Shown here: piece by piece, positions 13,786 through 24,927 of the stretch | Numbering within the stretch: position 1 is the stretch's first letter | How the letters are laid out: every line of letters begins with the position of its first letter | Source of the DNA: Tuctoria greenei | Lineage: Eukaryota; Streptophyta; Magnoliopsida; Poales; Poaceae | DNA: 64,000 nt | NCBI GenBank assembly: GCA_036927565.1 | Contig: JAYESD010000004.1 | Coordinates: 87,238,942-87,302,941 of the forward strand | Reading direction: 5' to 3' | Program-made: the position numbers and the translations under genes | The notes under the pieces: model-generated | Told to the model about the DNA's origin: nothing | The model's database searches: none | Seen by the model: the letters and a program-made list of their open reading frames with translations, nothing else

Positions 13786-15607
13786 TGTGACACCCGGTTC
13801 CAAAAATGAACCAAGTGAACGCATATGTGTGCCCAGGATGTTCAACACACATACACGAGTGCATCACGAAAGAGTATACAGAAAATTACCACATCACAAA
13901 ATTAATTAACCAAATTTTATTACACATTTCATAGTATCCTTGAATACAAACTCTAATGAATATTAATGACAAGTTCAACTAATGCAGCGAAAACAAACTA
14001 AATAAGCAAACTAAACAGCTAGGCAGCATGAGCGATATGGTATAGCGCAGCTCCGATAACACCACAATCAAGTCGACGGCAGCACACACCCTAGAAATCC
14101 GCATTTTCCTCAAGACACTCCCAACCATCACCTCAAACTGTTGGTGGGGGGGGGGATTGCGAGGGTGAGTACATGTCGTACTCAGCAAGTGTGGAAAGTA
14201 TGACATGTGGCTGAATCAAATGACGAATGTAATAATGGTTGGGTGCTGAAAAGTACATTAAAACAGTTGAAAAACAATATATTATATGTATGTGTATAAA
14301 CCTATCATAAACCATGTAGTAATCATAATAACAGCCCACAATTCATGTCCATCATCCATAATACCAGATTTCACCACTACCATTAATCATGTCCAATACC
14401 AGAAATTAATCCATAACCATCCATAACCATAATACCGACCATAACCATCCCAAATACCATCCCAATACCGAGTTCCCTCTAATCATGGAAGTTGTCCAGG
14501 TGCTCATAACCGGGAGCAAGGCTATCATGATAGTTTTATTAGACTCTGTAGAGTTTGTACTGCTTTACCCACATGTTCGTGGTTTCATCACCTTTTGGTG
14601 ACTAAGAACCTCCCTTATGCCCATGACCCGTCGGTCACATCACACACTTCCGTTGGTGTGTGGCCAAGAGATCACAAAATAGCCTTTACAAAGGGATTAC
14701 TAGCCTATTTAGACCCCACTGAGGTTTCACCAGTGGCGATGCCTCCAACTGAGCACATCTTCAACCAAGGGCCCCCTCTTGAGCCATTCGGATCCCAGGG
14801 TAGTCCCACCAATAATCAACAAACCCAATCCTACTACCCCTTCCCCGAGCATCCATAATGGTCCCAATAGCACTGGCAAAGCCCTAATTAATCAGCTACG
14901 CCGCACCCATACTCGGCCTCGTGGTGGCACTGTAGTACTGGCTTATTCTCGCATGAACAGGTCCTTAGATCTAAAGCAAGCAACCACCATATCATCCAAC
15001 CTATCCACATACCAGGCTTGCTTAGATCACCCATTACCAAATTACATTAACCAGTTCATGTTAATCATAATCTCATAAATGCATCATTAATGTGTAGTAT
15101 TGGTTTCCCATCCCAATTAATTAAGTGAAGCAAAAAGGTAAAAAGCCCATCCCTACTCTCTACCATAATTCCATATGACAAGGGTGGTTAAACAATGCTA
15201 GTAAACTTCCTACCATAGGATTTCCCATCAAATTGACACAAGCATGCAGTTTGCAAACAAAACGTTTATTTTAAAATGGGATCAATATGCTTCAAGGACA
15301 CTTGCCTTGCTCTTGGGATTGGTTCGGGTCAAAGCCTTCAAACTATTGGTGTTGTAGATCCTCCGCGGCACTCTCTAACGCAAATCCGTCTAATCCACAC
15401 AATAAATATACAAGACAAGAAACACAATCAAAGAGTGCACAAATATTACTCAATATGACATGATATGCATGATTGATGCAAATGCAAGGTAGAACTTGTT
15501 AATGGATTGCTTTTAATGATAACTAACTAGTTCTAGTAGCTTTTAACAAGTTTATACAGGTTTGGAGTTGATTTGATCAAATTTTAGAATTAATTCAACA
15601 TAATTTA

Positions 15608-16582
15608 GTCAGCAAAATCGGACTAGTCTGCAGAAGGACGGACTAGTCTGCACTTCGCAAAACTAGCGAACTAGGGTTTTCTAGATCGACGTAAATTTGG
15701 AGATTAGGGTTGATTTCATGTAAGGAAAAGAGAATAGAAGGTATACCAGGTGTTTAGGACTCCAATGAATCAAGAAACTTGGAGGTAACACTTGGATCTT
15801 AATGGTCTAGGGTTGGGGATGAACTTGGAGATGAATTGGTGTTGAAGAACGAAAGCTTGATGGAGATCTTGATTCTCTTCCGTTTCCTCCTCTTCTTATT
15901 CTTGCTTGGGATCTCCTCCTCCCTCCTTGATGGTGTCTCTCCATGAATTAGGGTTTGGGTGGGGTGGAAAAGTGGCAAATAGATGTCAAGCCAAGGGGTG
16001 GGGTTGTTTATATAGAGGTGGAGGCTAGGGTTAGATGGATTTCGAGTTTGAGAGGAGTAGAGTCCGGTTTAGAGTCCCACATGGGCTCTAAAAGAGTTAG
16101 GCACGACATGCCTAGGCCCACTTAACGTGAAACCCAAGAAACAAGTCATAAGACAAAAGATCAACTCGGAGTCGCGAAATATCGGACATGTCCGAAAAGG
16201 ACCGGACTAGTCTGAAGTTGTCCAAAGAGAAAATCGGACAAGTCTGGCCTAAAATCAGACAAGTCCGAAAAGGACCGGACTAGTCCGAAGTTGTCCAGAG
16301 AGAAAATCAAAAAAGTCTGGCCTAAAATCGGACAAGTCCAACTTTAGTCAGAGAGCAAAACGGATAAGTCCGCTGGGACACCGGACTAGTCCGGAAAAGT
16401 CCAGGGGCTTAGCAAAATTTCAAGGATTCATGGAATATCGGACTAGTCCGCACAAAATTAGACAAGTCCGAAAGTTTCTAGAGGCAAAATTGGACTAGTC
16501 CGCAGCAAAAATGGACAAGTCCATTTTTAGTCAGAGAGAAATCGGACTAGTCCTCAGTAAAATCGGACTAGTCCGCACTTTC
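15608..16582. repeat. CGGACTAGTCCG palindrome array in solo LTR
   Basis: Two copies near 15615-15650 and a dense cluster at 16185-16582 consist of CGGACTAGTCCG, GGACAAGTCC and one-base variants, spaced irregularly every 15-40 bases. The dense cluster lies upstream of the TATA box in transcription direction (minus). Spacers such as TTTTAGTCAGAGAG recur and are also present in the LTR of Sirevirus E. Confidence 0.85.
16007..16014 (-). promoter_or_regulatory. TATA box of solo LTR
   Basis: The minus strand reads CTCTATATAAACAACC, a good plant TATA box, about 690 bases from the U3 start and just downstream of the palindrome cluster. Confidence 0.6.
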
Positions 16583-16709
16583 CTGCATTTTAAGTATGGT
16601 TTTGCTCCAAATCAATTTTAAACTCGTTCCTCTTGTTGTGGATTAATGTTAAACATGTATATGAATGTATGCAAGGCATGATGCATGAAAATGAGGGTGT
16701 TACAAGTTT

Positions 16710-17187
16710 TTGCAAAATTCTCATCCCAACATGGGATAGCCTTCTATGCTGTAGCCATCCCATGTTAGTTTTCACAATTAAGCATGTATCAAGTTGGGCT
16801 TTATCCGTGGAGAAATCCACAAGATAGAGCTTTCCCTTGAGTACACCTTTAAAGGCAATGGAGTCATTGCTTCTCGTTGTGACGGTCACACCCTCATTAG
16901 TGAATAAACAACTATAACTTTTGTCACATAGTTGTGATATGGACAAGAGGTTATAATCAAGTGAATCAACATGTAAAACATTTGAAAGAGTGTGATTAGG
17001 GGATATAGCAATTTTACCGGTGCCAAGGATTTTTCCTTGGCTATTGTCCCCAAAATAGATTCCTTCACTTGGATCTTCATTTAGCTCATACTCCACAAAT
17101 ATCTTCCTCTCTCCAGTCATATGATTAGTGCACCCGCTATCAAGAACCCATTTGGTTCCACTGGAGGAGTATGCCTACAAGAAAGAT
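16710..17187 (-). pseudogene. pol: Protease and first half of pre-integrase domain (Sirevirus A pol)
   Basis: The minus strand reads GTKWVLDSGCTNHMTGERK (aspartic protease active site DSG at about 17120-17140), then FGDNSQGKILGTGKIAI and NVLHVDSLDYNLLSISQLCD, then the pre-integrase start WLQHRRLSHVGMRILQKL. These are in the order expected for copia pol. A stop (17188-17190) and a frame change separate it from gag. The frame ends in the solo LTR at 16709. Length and motifs are normal up to that break. Confidence 0.92.
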
Positions 17188-18201
17188 TTAAGCCTTAGCT
17201 TTAGGTACCCAAGCAATGTTGGGTCCTTTGAAGTTAGTCAAGAGGCACTTGGGCACCCACACACAAGGTTTGGGACTCTTGCGGTGTGGCCCAACATACC
17301 TAGCATAGGCCTTTCCAAACTTGTTCCTCAATAAAACATATGATACATCAAAATCATAGAACAATGGATGAGGTTCTTTCTTAGGCATTTTGGGTGAAGC
17401 AGCAATGTTCTTCCCCTTTATGTTGTATGAGCCTCCTTTGACAAAAATAATCAAGTCTTCGCCATTCTCTGGAGTTTTGGCATTTTGCCTCATCTCCCTA
17501 GAATAACCAAGACCATCCTTGATAAGGGGATGTCTTGTGTTGGTATATGCACTACGTGCATATGCTGCATATGACACCTTCTCCTTGTCAAATATGCCAC
17601 CCTTTGTTGCTTGATTGGTTTGTCCCAACTTAATCTCATCTTTAAGCTTTACGATCATGTTTGAGCATTTACAAGGTTGAGATGCTTCGGATTTAAGATT
17701 TGTGGAATATGAGCTTGTAGAGGAAGAAGGTGCATTGACCTTGAGAGACTTCACTTGTGTCTCAAGGATCTTGTTAGCTTGTGTCAAACTAACAAGTTCA
17801 TACTTGAGTACAATTGTATTGTTCTCAAGATTTGAGCAAGTTTCCTTGCTCAAAGCAAGTTCACGCTCAAGTTCCTTGCTTCTTTCTCTTTCAAGCTCCA
17901 AGATCTCCTCAACTTCTTGAAATCTGTCCATTTGTTGGATGAACATGTCCTCTTGACGGTTGATGAGCTCTTCCTTCTTAAATATTTCCTCCGCCAACAA
18001 TCTCAATCTTTTCAAAGTACTTTTACTCATGTCCTTAAGCATATGTTCATTTTCACTACTACTATCAAAATCATCATGAGAAGAAATTGAAGAAGAGTAT
18101 TTAGATTTAACCTTCTTTCTTCCCTCCTTGGCCATGAGACATGTTGGCCTTGAAGTCTCCAAGTTGGGAAAGAGCTTGTTTTCCGTAGTTGTCTTCTTCA
18201 T
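17188..18201 (-). pseudogene. gag: Gag C-terminal coiled-coil region (Sirevirus A)
   Basis: A 337-codon open stretch encodes an acidic Ser-rich start (SSSISSHDDFDSSSENEH), a long heptad-rich coiled coil (residues about 55-170, with KEELINRQEDMFIQQMDR and ELERERSKELERELALSKE), then the Sirevirus phrases GGIFDKEKVSYAAYARSAYT, IKDGLGYSREMRQNAKTPENG, HPLFYDFDVSYVLLRNKFGK and WVPKCLLTNFKGPNIAWVPK. The same phrases occur in Sirevirus B (26984-27448). Gag assembles the virus-like particle; the coiled coil probably mediates multimerisation. A stop separates it from the zinc-knuckle part to the right. Confidence 0.9.
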
Positions 18202-18535
18202 AGCAATGGTTGCTATCTTCTATTCTTCATCGGAGGAGGATTCCTCATTTGAATCCCACTCCTTTCCGAGGTGGGCATGTCCGGATTGCTTCTTCTTCTC
18301 GAAGTAATTCTTCTCTTTGAACTTGCCCTCCTTCTTCTTCTTGTTTTCTTCATGTGGACAATCCACAATGAAGTGGCCATATTCCCCACAATTGTAGCAA
18401 GCCCTCTTTGACCTTGTCTTGGGCTTGTGTTTGCTCTTTCTTTCACTCTGGTAGCTCCCCCTCCTTCTTGTAAACATCCTCTTAAAGTTGTTGATGAAGA
18501 GAGCTTCTTACTCATCGGTATCGGGACTCTCTTCA
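18202..18535 (-). pseudogene. gag: Gag CCHC zinc knuckle region (Sirevirus A)
   Basis: The minus strand encodes a basic stretch (KHKPKTRSKRACYNCGEYGH) that leads into FIVDCPHEENKKKKE, giving a CX2CX4HX4C nucleocapsid knuckle at about 18350-18395, followed by EWDSNEESSSDEE. It binds element RNA. Stops at 18222 and 18538 and a frame change split it from the neighbouring gag parts. The motif itself is intact. Confidence 0.9.
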
Positions 18536-19486
18536 TCACTCTCTTACTTTTCTTGTGAAGGACGTTGCGTTGAATGCAACATCACTTTTCTTGGAGGAGG
18601 AAAGCTTTTGTAGATCGTTGTAGAACATCGCTTCTTGCTCCATCATCTCATGGTTGATGATCCTCCCTAGCACTTCTTCGGGAGTCATCTTGTGGAAGCC
18701 CAGGCTCTCACGAATTAGTGAGCAAAGAGTGACATTTTGAGGCATGAAAGCTCGAATCATCCTCTTTACCACCTCATGGTCGGTCCACCGGGTGCTTCCA
18801 TAAGACAGACTCTTGTTGATGAGAGTCTTGAGGCGGTCATACATGTCTTGGGGGGACTCACCATTCATGATGGTAAACCTCCCAAGCTTTTCTTCAATCA
18901 TGTGGATCTTCGCCTCCCTAATGACGCGGTTGCCTTCATGCGCCGTCTTAAGGGTATCCCATATTTCCTTGACAACCTCTAACCCTTCAATGCGGTTGAA
19001 CTCCTCTCTAGTCAATGAGGAGGTAATCACTCCAACAGCTTGAGCATTGCGATGGAGAAGGACGGCTTGTTCCAGAGTGATGTCTTGCTCATTCTTCGGA
19101 AGATGAACACCTACCATAACAATTTGCCACAAGCTAGGGTTTAAGGAAATGAGGTGCATCTTCATATTAGTCTTCCACATAGAGTAATAATTTCCATCGA
19201 ACTGAGGAGGTTTCCCAATGCGAATAGACAAATAATGGTTTCTCGCGGTAAGTTGCTCATAATTGTAAGGATACCGGGAGTAGTCTTGTGAACTACTACC
19301 ATTGTCGACATTGGTTGGAGATTTTTGCTTAATATCCTTCTTGGGCACATTGAGCTTTTCACAAAGCCGTGCCTTGAGCATCTGAACTTCTTCGTCGTCA
19401 TTTGGATCATCTTGAAGAATATCGATGTTCTTCGTCTTCGTGTCGTCGACGACCACTGGAACCTTATTATCACCCCTTTCGGCCAT
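18536..19486 (-). pseudogene. gag: Gag N-terminal UBN2 domain (Sirevirus A)
   Basis: 316 open codons start at MAERGDNKVPVVV, the first ATG after the PBS (38 bases away), which is the usual gag start. The order is an acidic head, then GKPPQFDGNYYSMWKTNMK and MHLISLNPSLWQIV (UBN2/DUF4219 start), LEVVKEIWDTLKTAHEGN, FTIMNGESPQDMYDRLKTLI, TDHEVVKRMIRAFMPQNVTL and FHKMTPEEVLGRIINHEM. The paralogue in Sirevirus B is at 28951-30059. It is the best preserved gene piece in this element, ending at a stop just before the knuckle region. Confidence 0.92.
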
Positions 19487-19523
19487 TTTCTCTCCGAGTT
19501 GTTAGACTCTTGTGGAGAACCTC

Positions 19524-19535
19524 GCTCTGATACCA
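19524..19535 (-). other. Primer-binding site of Sirevirus A
   Basis: The minus strand reads TGGTATCAGAGC two bases after the LTR end TTTCA, the usual Sirevirus spacing. Confidence 0.92.
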
Positions 19536-20297
19536 ATTGAAAGTTGCCTATAGGGGGGTGAATAGGCAACCTAAAATGACTTAATCAAACGAGATTAAAT
19601 TTCTGAGGCCGGACTTGTCTGGACAGGGCCGGCCTAGTCCGCTCAGCACAGGGTGAAAACCTAAAAACTTGGTTTTGACAAGTCATTTGCGGAAATTAAT
19701 TTCACCAAAGAGATAAGCAATATGTGGTAGGCTAGTACAATTCAGATTGTGAAGTTAATGTACTTAGTCACAAGATTTTGACAAAGATCAAAAGTGAAAG
19801 GCAATATGAACAATAAGAACCCTAATAGCAATGCTAGTGATCACAAGAAGTAAAAGACATGTGAGACAAGATTTATCCTATGGTTCAGCTCCATGGAGAA
19901 GCCTACATCCACGTTGAGAAGTCCACACAAGGATCCGGTCTCACTTGACCCTTCTCTCACAGAGCCACCACGATGGTTGGCTTGGATTCCACTATATCAA
20001 TGGGTAATCACCAAGTTTGATGGGGCTACTAACAAGTTGAGTCTCCCACAAATCAATACAATGAGGAGCACACGAAGCTCAACTCACACAAGCCACAAAA
20101 CACAATCAAAATGTGCAAAGAGATCAAACCGAGAGCCAAAGCGCAATGATCTTCCTTTACTCTACTCCTCAAACCCTAATCTCCTTAAGATTTGGTCTTA
20201 GAATGCTAGTAAGACGAGTATAAGGTTATGGAATGCTCTTGGTCACTTGTGGCGGCGCTAGGGTTCAAGACAGCTTCAAATGAGGCTAGGGGTCCCC

Positions 20298-20307
20298 TTT
20301 TTATAGG
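20298..20307 (-). promoter_or_regulatory. TATA box of Sirevirus A LTR
   Basis: The minus strand reads CCTATAAAAA within GGGACCCCTATAAAAAGGGG, downstream of the palindrome cluster. Confidence 0.65.
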
Positions 20308-20339
20308 GGTCCCGAGCCCCTTTTGCTGACCTCAGCAAA

Positions 20340-20825
20340 AGGGCGGACTAGTCCGACCTCTGGCCCCGGACTAGTCCGGCCCTATGGGACCACTGACCTC
20401 AGGTCAGGTCCCGACAACTGCCACACTGCGTGACGATCGTCACGCTACCCGCCAAATTTCCAAATTCAAGCGGTCACTAAACAACAGACTAGTCTGGTCC
20501 AAAACGGACTAGTCCAAAGTAGGAAAGAAGGTTTTAGTCCAGCTCAAAACGGACTCATCTGTGTAGGCCCGAATTAGTCCGACCATAGGGGGCGGACTAG
20601 TCCGGCCCTCTAGGGTTTCTCTCGGTTTATCTCACTAAGTCTCAAATGGACTAATCCGTACCCAAACGGACAAGTCCGAACTTTTCCAGAGAGCTTTGGT
20701 CCGTCCAAAAATGGACAAGTCCAATCTTCTTGGACTTAGCTCCAAATTCACTAAGAAACACTCCAGAGACATTTGGTCCATCTCAAAACGGATTTGTCTG
20801 CCTAGCCGGACTAGTTCGGCCTCCT
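20340..20825. repeat. CGGACTAGTCCG palindrome array in Sirevirus A LTR
   Basis: Many copies of CGGACTAGTCCG, GGACAAGTCC and degraded forms lie upstream of the TATA box. A small downstream group is at 19605-19645. The same arrangement occurs in the LTRs of B and E and in the solo LTR. Confidence 0.85.
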
Positions 20826-21135
20826 AGGGTTTTTCCTCATTTTGGCTTCTCGCTTAGGTTTTTCTCTAAACCACCACTTTGAGCCCTCTAGATTGATCTC
20901 AATGCACATGATACATCCAACCTTTCACATGACACAACTGATATAAGCTCCTCTTCATAGAAACCCTAATTTCTACTTCTTGAGCCTTTGACGCCCGTTA
21001 TGTCCTTTTCCTTTTTGAAGGGTTTCATCTCATTTCAATCATTGTACCTGTGCTTAGGATCAACTTAGCTCATTAGACTCTTAATTGTCGTCATCAATCA
21101 TCAAAAACCCACGGGGATGCCTATATGCACTTTCA

Positions 21136-22484
21136 CTCTCGAATCGTGGCACTCAAAGCTCGCTGCACAATCAAAGTCCTATAGTTGTTGGTCGTAGATG
21201 TACCAAGAACCTCCTTAGCACTGTCATAAACCTAAAATGTTAGCTGCAATAATATTTTCATCTTCAATATTTGAAGCACTAACATACCCACCATCAGCAC
21301 TGGAAATGATCGCCCATTTGCTGGGGCAATCTTGTTGCATATGGCCAAGTCCCTGGCAGCGGTGGCACTTGATGTCGGAGGTGCGACTGGTGGAAGTGTT
21401 GTGCAGTAGCCTTTGCTGCCACACGTGGAGGCATTTTGGACTTGCTTTATCTTGTCCCTGTGATGTATGAGGTGCGGTGCTGCGTACAACACCGGTGGAG
21501 GGTGGTGTAGAAGCACATACGATCGAGGAGGGCGCTACTTTGGATGGCACCAAAAGCTGTTGTCGCGTGAAGGTGTTGTTCCGCCGCTGCTGTTGGTGAC
21601 CCTGCACTTTCTTTTCTACTAACATGGTAAGTTGAAATAAATGTTTAATAGAAATATTTTCCTTGTAGTAAACTATGTCCTGGATCTCACGCCGCAAGCT
21701 CTCATAAAACCTAATCATTTGGTCATCCTGATCCTCAACTACCGCACAACGAAGCATACCTTTCTGCAACTCTTCGTAGTACTCTTGGACAGTCATGTCA
21801 CCCTAATCAAAGCGTTGCAATTTCTTAAGAAGATCACTTCTATATGAAGGAGGAACAAACCTAGAGCACATCTCTTCTTTTAACGCATCCCATGTCTGTG
21901 GCGCATTACGTGTATTGACAAGTTCATTCAACCAAATGATGCAAAATCATTAAACTCACTAGTAGCTTGTCTAACTCTATGTCGCTCAGGAACAAGATGA
22001 GAGCAAAATTTTTGTCCTAGCATCATCTCCCTATCCACGTAAGACTCAACATCATAATATCCATAAAATAATGGAATAGAAACTTAATCTTAGCGTAAGG
22101 ATCATTATCTTGTTCAGGAGCATGAGGACGAGGTCTACCTCCCATACCTTGACGATTTCATCGCGGGCGACAGCGCTGCTGTTCATCAACCTTGTCGTTA
22201 TTGAAGTCATCCTCTGTGTTGTAGTGAGCATGTGAGTCAGCATCGAGGATGATAGAGGGTGTAGCTTTTTGGGAAAGACGAGTCTCCATCTTGTCCAACC
22301 GTGTGGTCAGACCAACAACACTTTTATGAGGCCTCTGAAAGGTGGTTGTTGTAGTGGTCTGGTAATTGTTGAAAGCTCCAGTCATCGCCCGCATCATGTC
22401 CCTTAGTTCCATATGAGACACACACTCATCATCATTCGGAGGTGTAGAACCAGAGGCCTTATCCATAGGCTTCTTTCCTGTCAT
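21136..22484 (-). pseudogene. gag: Ty3/gypsy gag with CCHC knuckle (gypsy B)
   Basis: It starts at MTGKKPMDKASGSTPPNDDE (22484), continues through a low-complexity Thr stretch to 22158, passes several frame shifts (21797-22157, remnants of the retrotransposon gag fold), and then reads clearly from 21796: MTVQEYYEELQKGMLRC, MIRFYESLRREIQDIVYYK, HLFQLTMLVEKKVQG, and the knuckle CHRCQGLGHMQQDC (about 21330-21370). After the stop at 21224 the next codons read NYRTLIVQRALSA, the usual link to protease, before Sirevirus A begins. Gag forms the particle and binds RNA. The broken frame makes it a pseudogene. Confidence 0.88.
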
Positions 22485-23587
22485 TGTTAGTACAAAACAG
22501 AGACGAAGACAAAAAGATCATGAAGAATCCTATTACTACGCACTTTGAAGTGGAAGTGGAAATTCGATCAATAAGATGCGTCTTACCCCGCTCTTACATG
22601 TTTCTTACCAGCACTGCAAGTGGCCAGTGCTGACCGGTCTGAAAGCAAGCAGAGAGTGGGTGTGATCGCAGAGGTTACCTGTTCTTCTCGAGAGGAGGTG
22701 GAGCTTGGGAAGGCTCAAATGCATTATATGTATGTGGAACACAAGTTAGTAACAGATAACAATGCTGAATAAGTGTCCAAAGAATTTAACCTAGTCGCTG
22801 GCCTAAAAATGTATTAGAGCAGTTGTGGCAACAAGCAAGGAACAAGGATGAATGATGATGAACAGCAAGGACAATATCAACAAGTATCCAACATTCACAC
22901 AGAAAACAGCACAAGGAGAAAACCCCTTGAGCCTCCTGTTTTTATCTTATAGCACTGGTAGAAATAAAAATCTTTTTTTCTTTATTTTTTGATATTTTTT
23001 TTATCAACCAGGGGCACAAGAATAGAAACAGCACCAAGTATTAGCTCAAACCGATGAAAGATGTGATCGGTACAAATTCAGGAGCGTTTGGAAAAATTGG
23101 TGCTGGAACTTCGGAGTTCGAAACGAGGGCCTTCTTAATTTTTTTTATGTTTTTTGAAATTGTCATTACTGGCATAGCGGTGTACATTTGTGGATTTTTT
23201 CGAGACCATTCCAGGAAAAAATGCACCTCAATCGGAGTTCTGAGCAAAAAGTTATGCCCGTTTTAAGGAGGATACCCCAAACTAGGTTCTGGTGGTGGTG
23301 GAAACTGAAACAAAGACGAATCAGTGGATGGAATTTTTTTTTGTAGATTGGTTTTTTATATATGGCAGTGGATGGAAGAAACAAAACTGAACCAAAACAA
23401 ATCTAAACCAGCAACCAGGCTCAACCTAGGACACAAACTTAGAACTACGGACTTCGAAACTAAATTGTGCAAAAGGCTGAGCGAGGGTTTTAGGTTAGGG
23501 AAAGTAAATTTTTTTGTGGCTTTTTGTGGACCATAGGACTGAAACAGAATGAATCTAAAGGGCACACAAGTATACCTCCCAATCAAC
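22485..23587 (-). other. Untranslated leader of gypsy B
   Basis: This is the stretch between PBS and gag start. It is AT-rich with T-runs at about 22972-23005 and 23110-23150 (plus strand). Open frames on both strands are short and carry no motif. I see no gene. Confidence 0.6.
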
Positions 23588-23604
23588 CTGATATCTGATA
23601 CCAC
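23588..23604 (-). other. Primer-binding site of gypsy B
   Basis: The minus strand reads TGGTATCAGATATCAGG, matching the first ten bases of the tRNA-Met type site, two bases after the LTR end CCTATCA. Confidence 0.75.
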
Positions 23605-23605
23605 T

Positions 23606-24927
23606 TGATAGGACGATGAGTCCCGATCTTCTGAGAGGTATGGTAAACTTGATTGGGTGGAGATCTTGATGTTGGTGATCCAAGGCGCTGAGCGAATGGA
23701 ACCCCACAATCACTACACCACTGCTCTGTTGGTTATCGCCCATGTCATATGAATGACCTCGCCACGAAGGCTTATCCCGAAAGCGCAATCAAGAACACAA
23801 GGAAGAACAAAGAAGTCGCAGTCAAACTGAATTGACCACGAACACTACAGGAACCCCGACGATTTGCAGCGGGGCCGGGCGGCGGCTGGGGCGCAGAGGC
23901 GCGCATGGAGCTGGGGGCGGGCCGGTGGCGGGGGCGCAGGGGCGGCGGGGCCGGGGCGCGGCGGGCCAGCGGTGGAGCCGGCGGCGCGGCGGTGGGCCTG
24001 CGGTGGGGGCACGGCAGGGCGGCGGGGGCACGACAGGCGGCGGCAGTGGAGTGAAGTGATTGAAGAGTCGGGGCCGGAGGGTCCCGATATTAGCCCTAAT
24101 TTGCGACGGCAAACATAATTGTGACGGTCTTGACATGCGGCCGTCACAATTAAATCCTATTTGCGATGGAAAGTCCGACGGCCGTCGCAAATAAGTGTTT
24201 ATTTGCGACGGCTCAGTTATTTGCGATGACTCTAGGGTTGACCGTCGCAAATAAACTCTTATTTGCGACGGCCAGTCCAACGGCCATCGCAAATAAGACC
24301 TTATTTGCGACGGCCGTGTTATTTGCGACGGCCAAAGGCGGGCCGTCACAATTTAATCTATTTGCGACGGCTGGCCGTCGCAAATAAATCCAGCCGTCGC
24401 AAATGATCGCGTTTCCTGTAGTGGAAGTGGGGTCTCACAACCGATGAACGGTGACACTGTTCAATGACATATTGTATCTATGCAAAATCCAACCCTAATG
24501 TGGTGACGGCTGCTTTATAAATAGGAGTAAGGGTCGTGCAAGACCCCTTTACGCAATCCTAATGGGGTTCCACACGATACACAGGCCAACAACCCAAAGG
24601 ACGGTGATGCAGCACCGGACAGATTCTTGACGCCAACTTGTTTTGCCGATTGCCGTCAACTCAGAAGGTATTTTGAGGTGGGGCCAGTTCCATTGGAAGC
24701 TTTATGAAGTCTTGGTTCCAACCATCTATATAAAATCCAAATCGGACTCCTTATGTGCCCGGGATGTCAATTTTGGTGAAGGCAGCTCATGGACCCCGAG
24801 GTGGAGTCGAAGTCGAGTTGGGCTTGGACTCCTTGGTGTGGACGTCCTATCTCCTCCTCCTTGACTTTTTGGGCTCGTTCAAGCCCTTTCTGGTCCTCTC
24901 CATTGTTCCTAATCAATAAAACATGCA
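23606..24927 (-). repeat. 5' LTR of gypsy B, with MITE insertion
   Basis: It begins TGATAGGACG next to the PBS and ends at about 24927 (CATGCA). Without the MITE it would be about 740 bases. A related copy at 27958-28692 shows the same phrases (GAGTCCCGATCTTC, ACCTCGCCACGAAGGCT, GGGGTCTCACA, ACCGATGAACG), confirming these as LTR sequence. The distal end is placed only approximately because the two copies diverge there. Confidence 0.75.
23843..24423. mobile_element. CACTA MITE (non-autonomous En/Spm)
   Basis: It starts CACTACAGGAACCCC and ends GCGTTTCCTGTAGTG, an imperfect terminal inverted repeat with the CACTA signature, flanked by GAA at 23840-23842 and 24424-24426. The left half (23870-24060) is extremely GC-rich. 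The right half (24100-24405) carries many copies of TTTGCGACGG in both orientations, the type of subterminal repeat bound by TNPA-like proteins. No transposase is encoded. It interrupts the gypsy B LTR, whose sequence resumes at GGGGTCTCAC. Confidence 0.93.

Larger units (their letters stand above)
13786..16704 (-). repeat. Solo LTR, 2.9 kb, gypsy-like, with 5-base TSD
   Basis: It begins TGTGACACCC and ends GGGTGTTACA (10-base imperfect terminal inverted repeat, TG...CA) and is flanked by AGTTT at 13781-13785 and 16705-16709. Removing it with one TSD copy rejoins the pre-integrase reading frame of Sirevirus A. No second LTR, PBS or PPT is seen inside, so this is a recombined solo LTR. A TATA box and an upstream palindrome array, both reading on the minus strand, support minus orientation. 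The size and TGTAACACCC start are typical of Ty3/gypsy LTRs, but no coding part is present to prove it. Confidence 0.85.
13640..21135 (-). mobile_element. Sirevirus A (Ty1/copia), visible 5' portion, twice interrupted
   Basis: Reading on the minus strand from 21135: LTR, PBS, gag (UBN2-type, CCHC knuckle, coiled coil), protease start, pre-integrase zinc domain, then the LARD insertion at 13639. The 2.9 kb solo LTR interrupts the pre-integrase domain. Integrase core, reverse transcriptase, RNase H and 3' LTR must lie left of the window. The element is itself inserted in gypsy B, directly downstream of gag; the expected TSD is CTCTC at 21136-21140. Several stops and frame changes show it is dead. 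Confidence 0.88.
19538..21135 (-). repeat. 5' LTR of Sirevirus A (1598 bases)
   Basis: In plus orientation it begins TGAAAGTTGCC and ends TGCACTTTCA. On the minus strand it starts TGAAAGTGCATATAGGCATC and ends near CCTATTCACCCCCCTATAGG, both typical of grass Sireviruses. It has a TATA box at 20298-20307 and palindromes at 19605-19645 and 20340-20825. LTRs of B (30115) and E (59832) have the same ends. Confidence 0.93.
21136..24927 (-). mobile_element. Ty3/gypsy element B, visible 5' portion
   Basis: On the minus strand: LTR (24927-23606, carrying a CACTA MITE), PBS (23604-23588), a leader of about 1.1 kb, gag with a CCHC knuckle, and the first codons after gag (protease side), where Sirevirus A is inserted. 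The remaining pol and 3' LTR are left of the window. It lies inside the env-like gene of Sirevirus B. The gag resembles chromovirus gag; the exact lineage is not resolved. Confidence 0.82.

Noticed and set aside
16185..16582. Regularly recurring palindromes resembling a CRISPR array
   Set aside because: Spacing is irregular, spacers are similar rather than unique, no cas gene exists, and the DNA is plant; these are LTR repeats.
23356..23709. 117-codon minus-strand ORF in the gypsy B leader
   Set aside because: It crosses the PBS and the LTR border and has no domain, so it is a chance frame.
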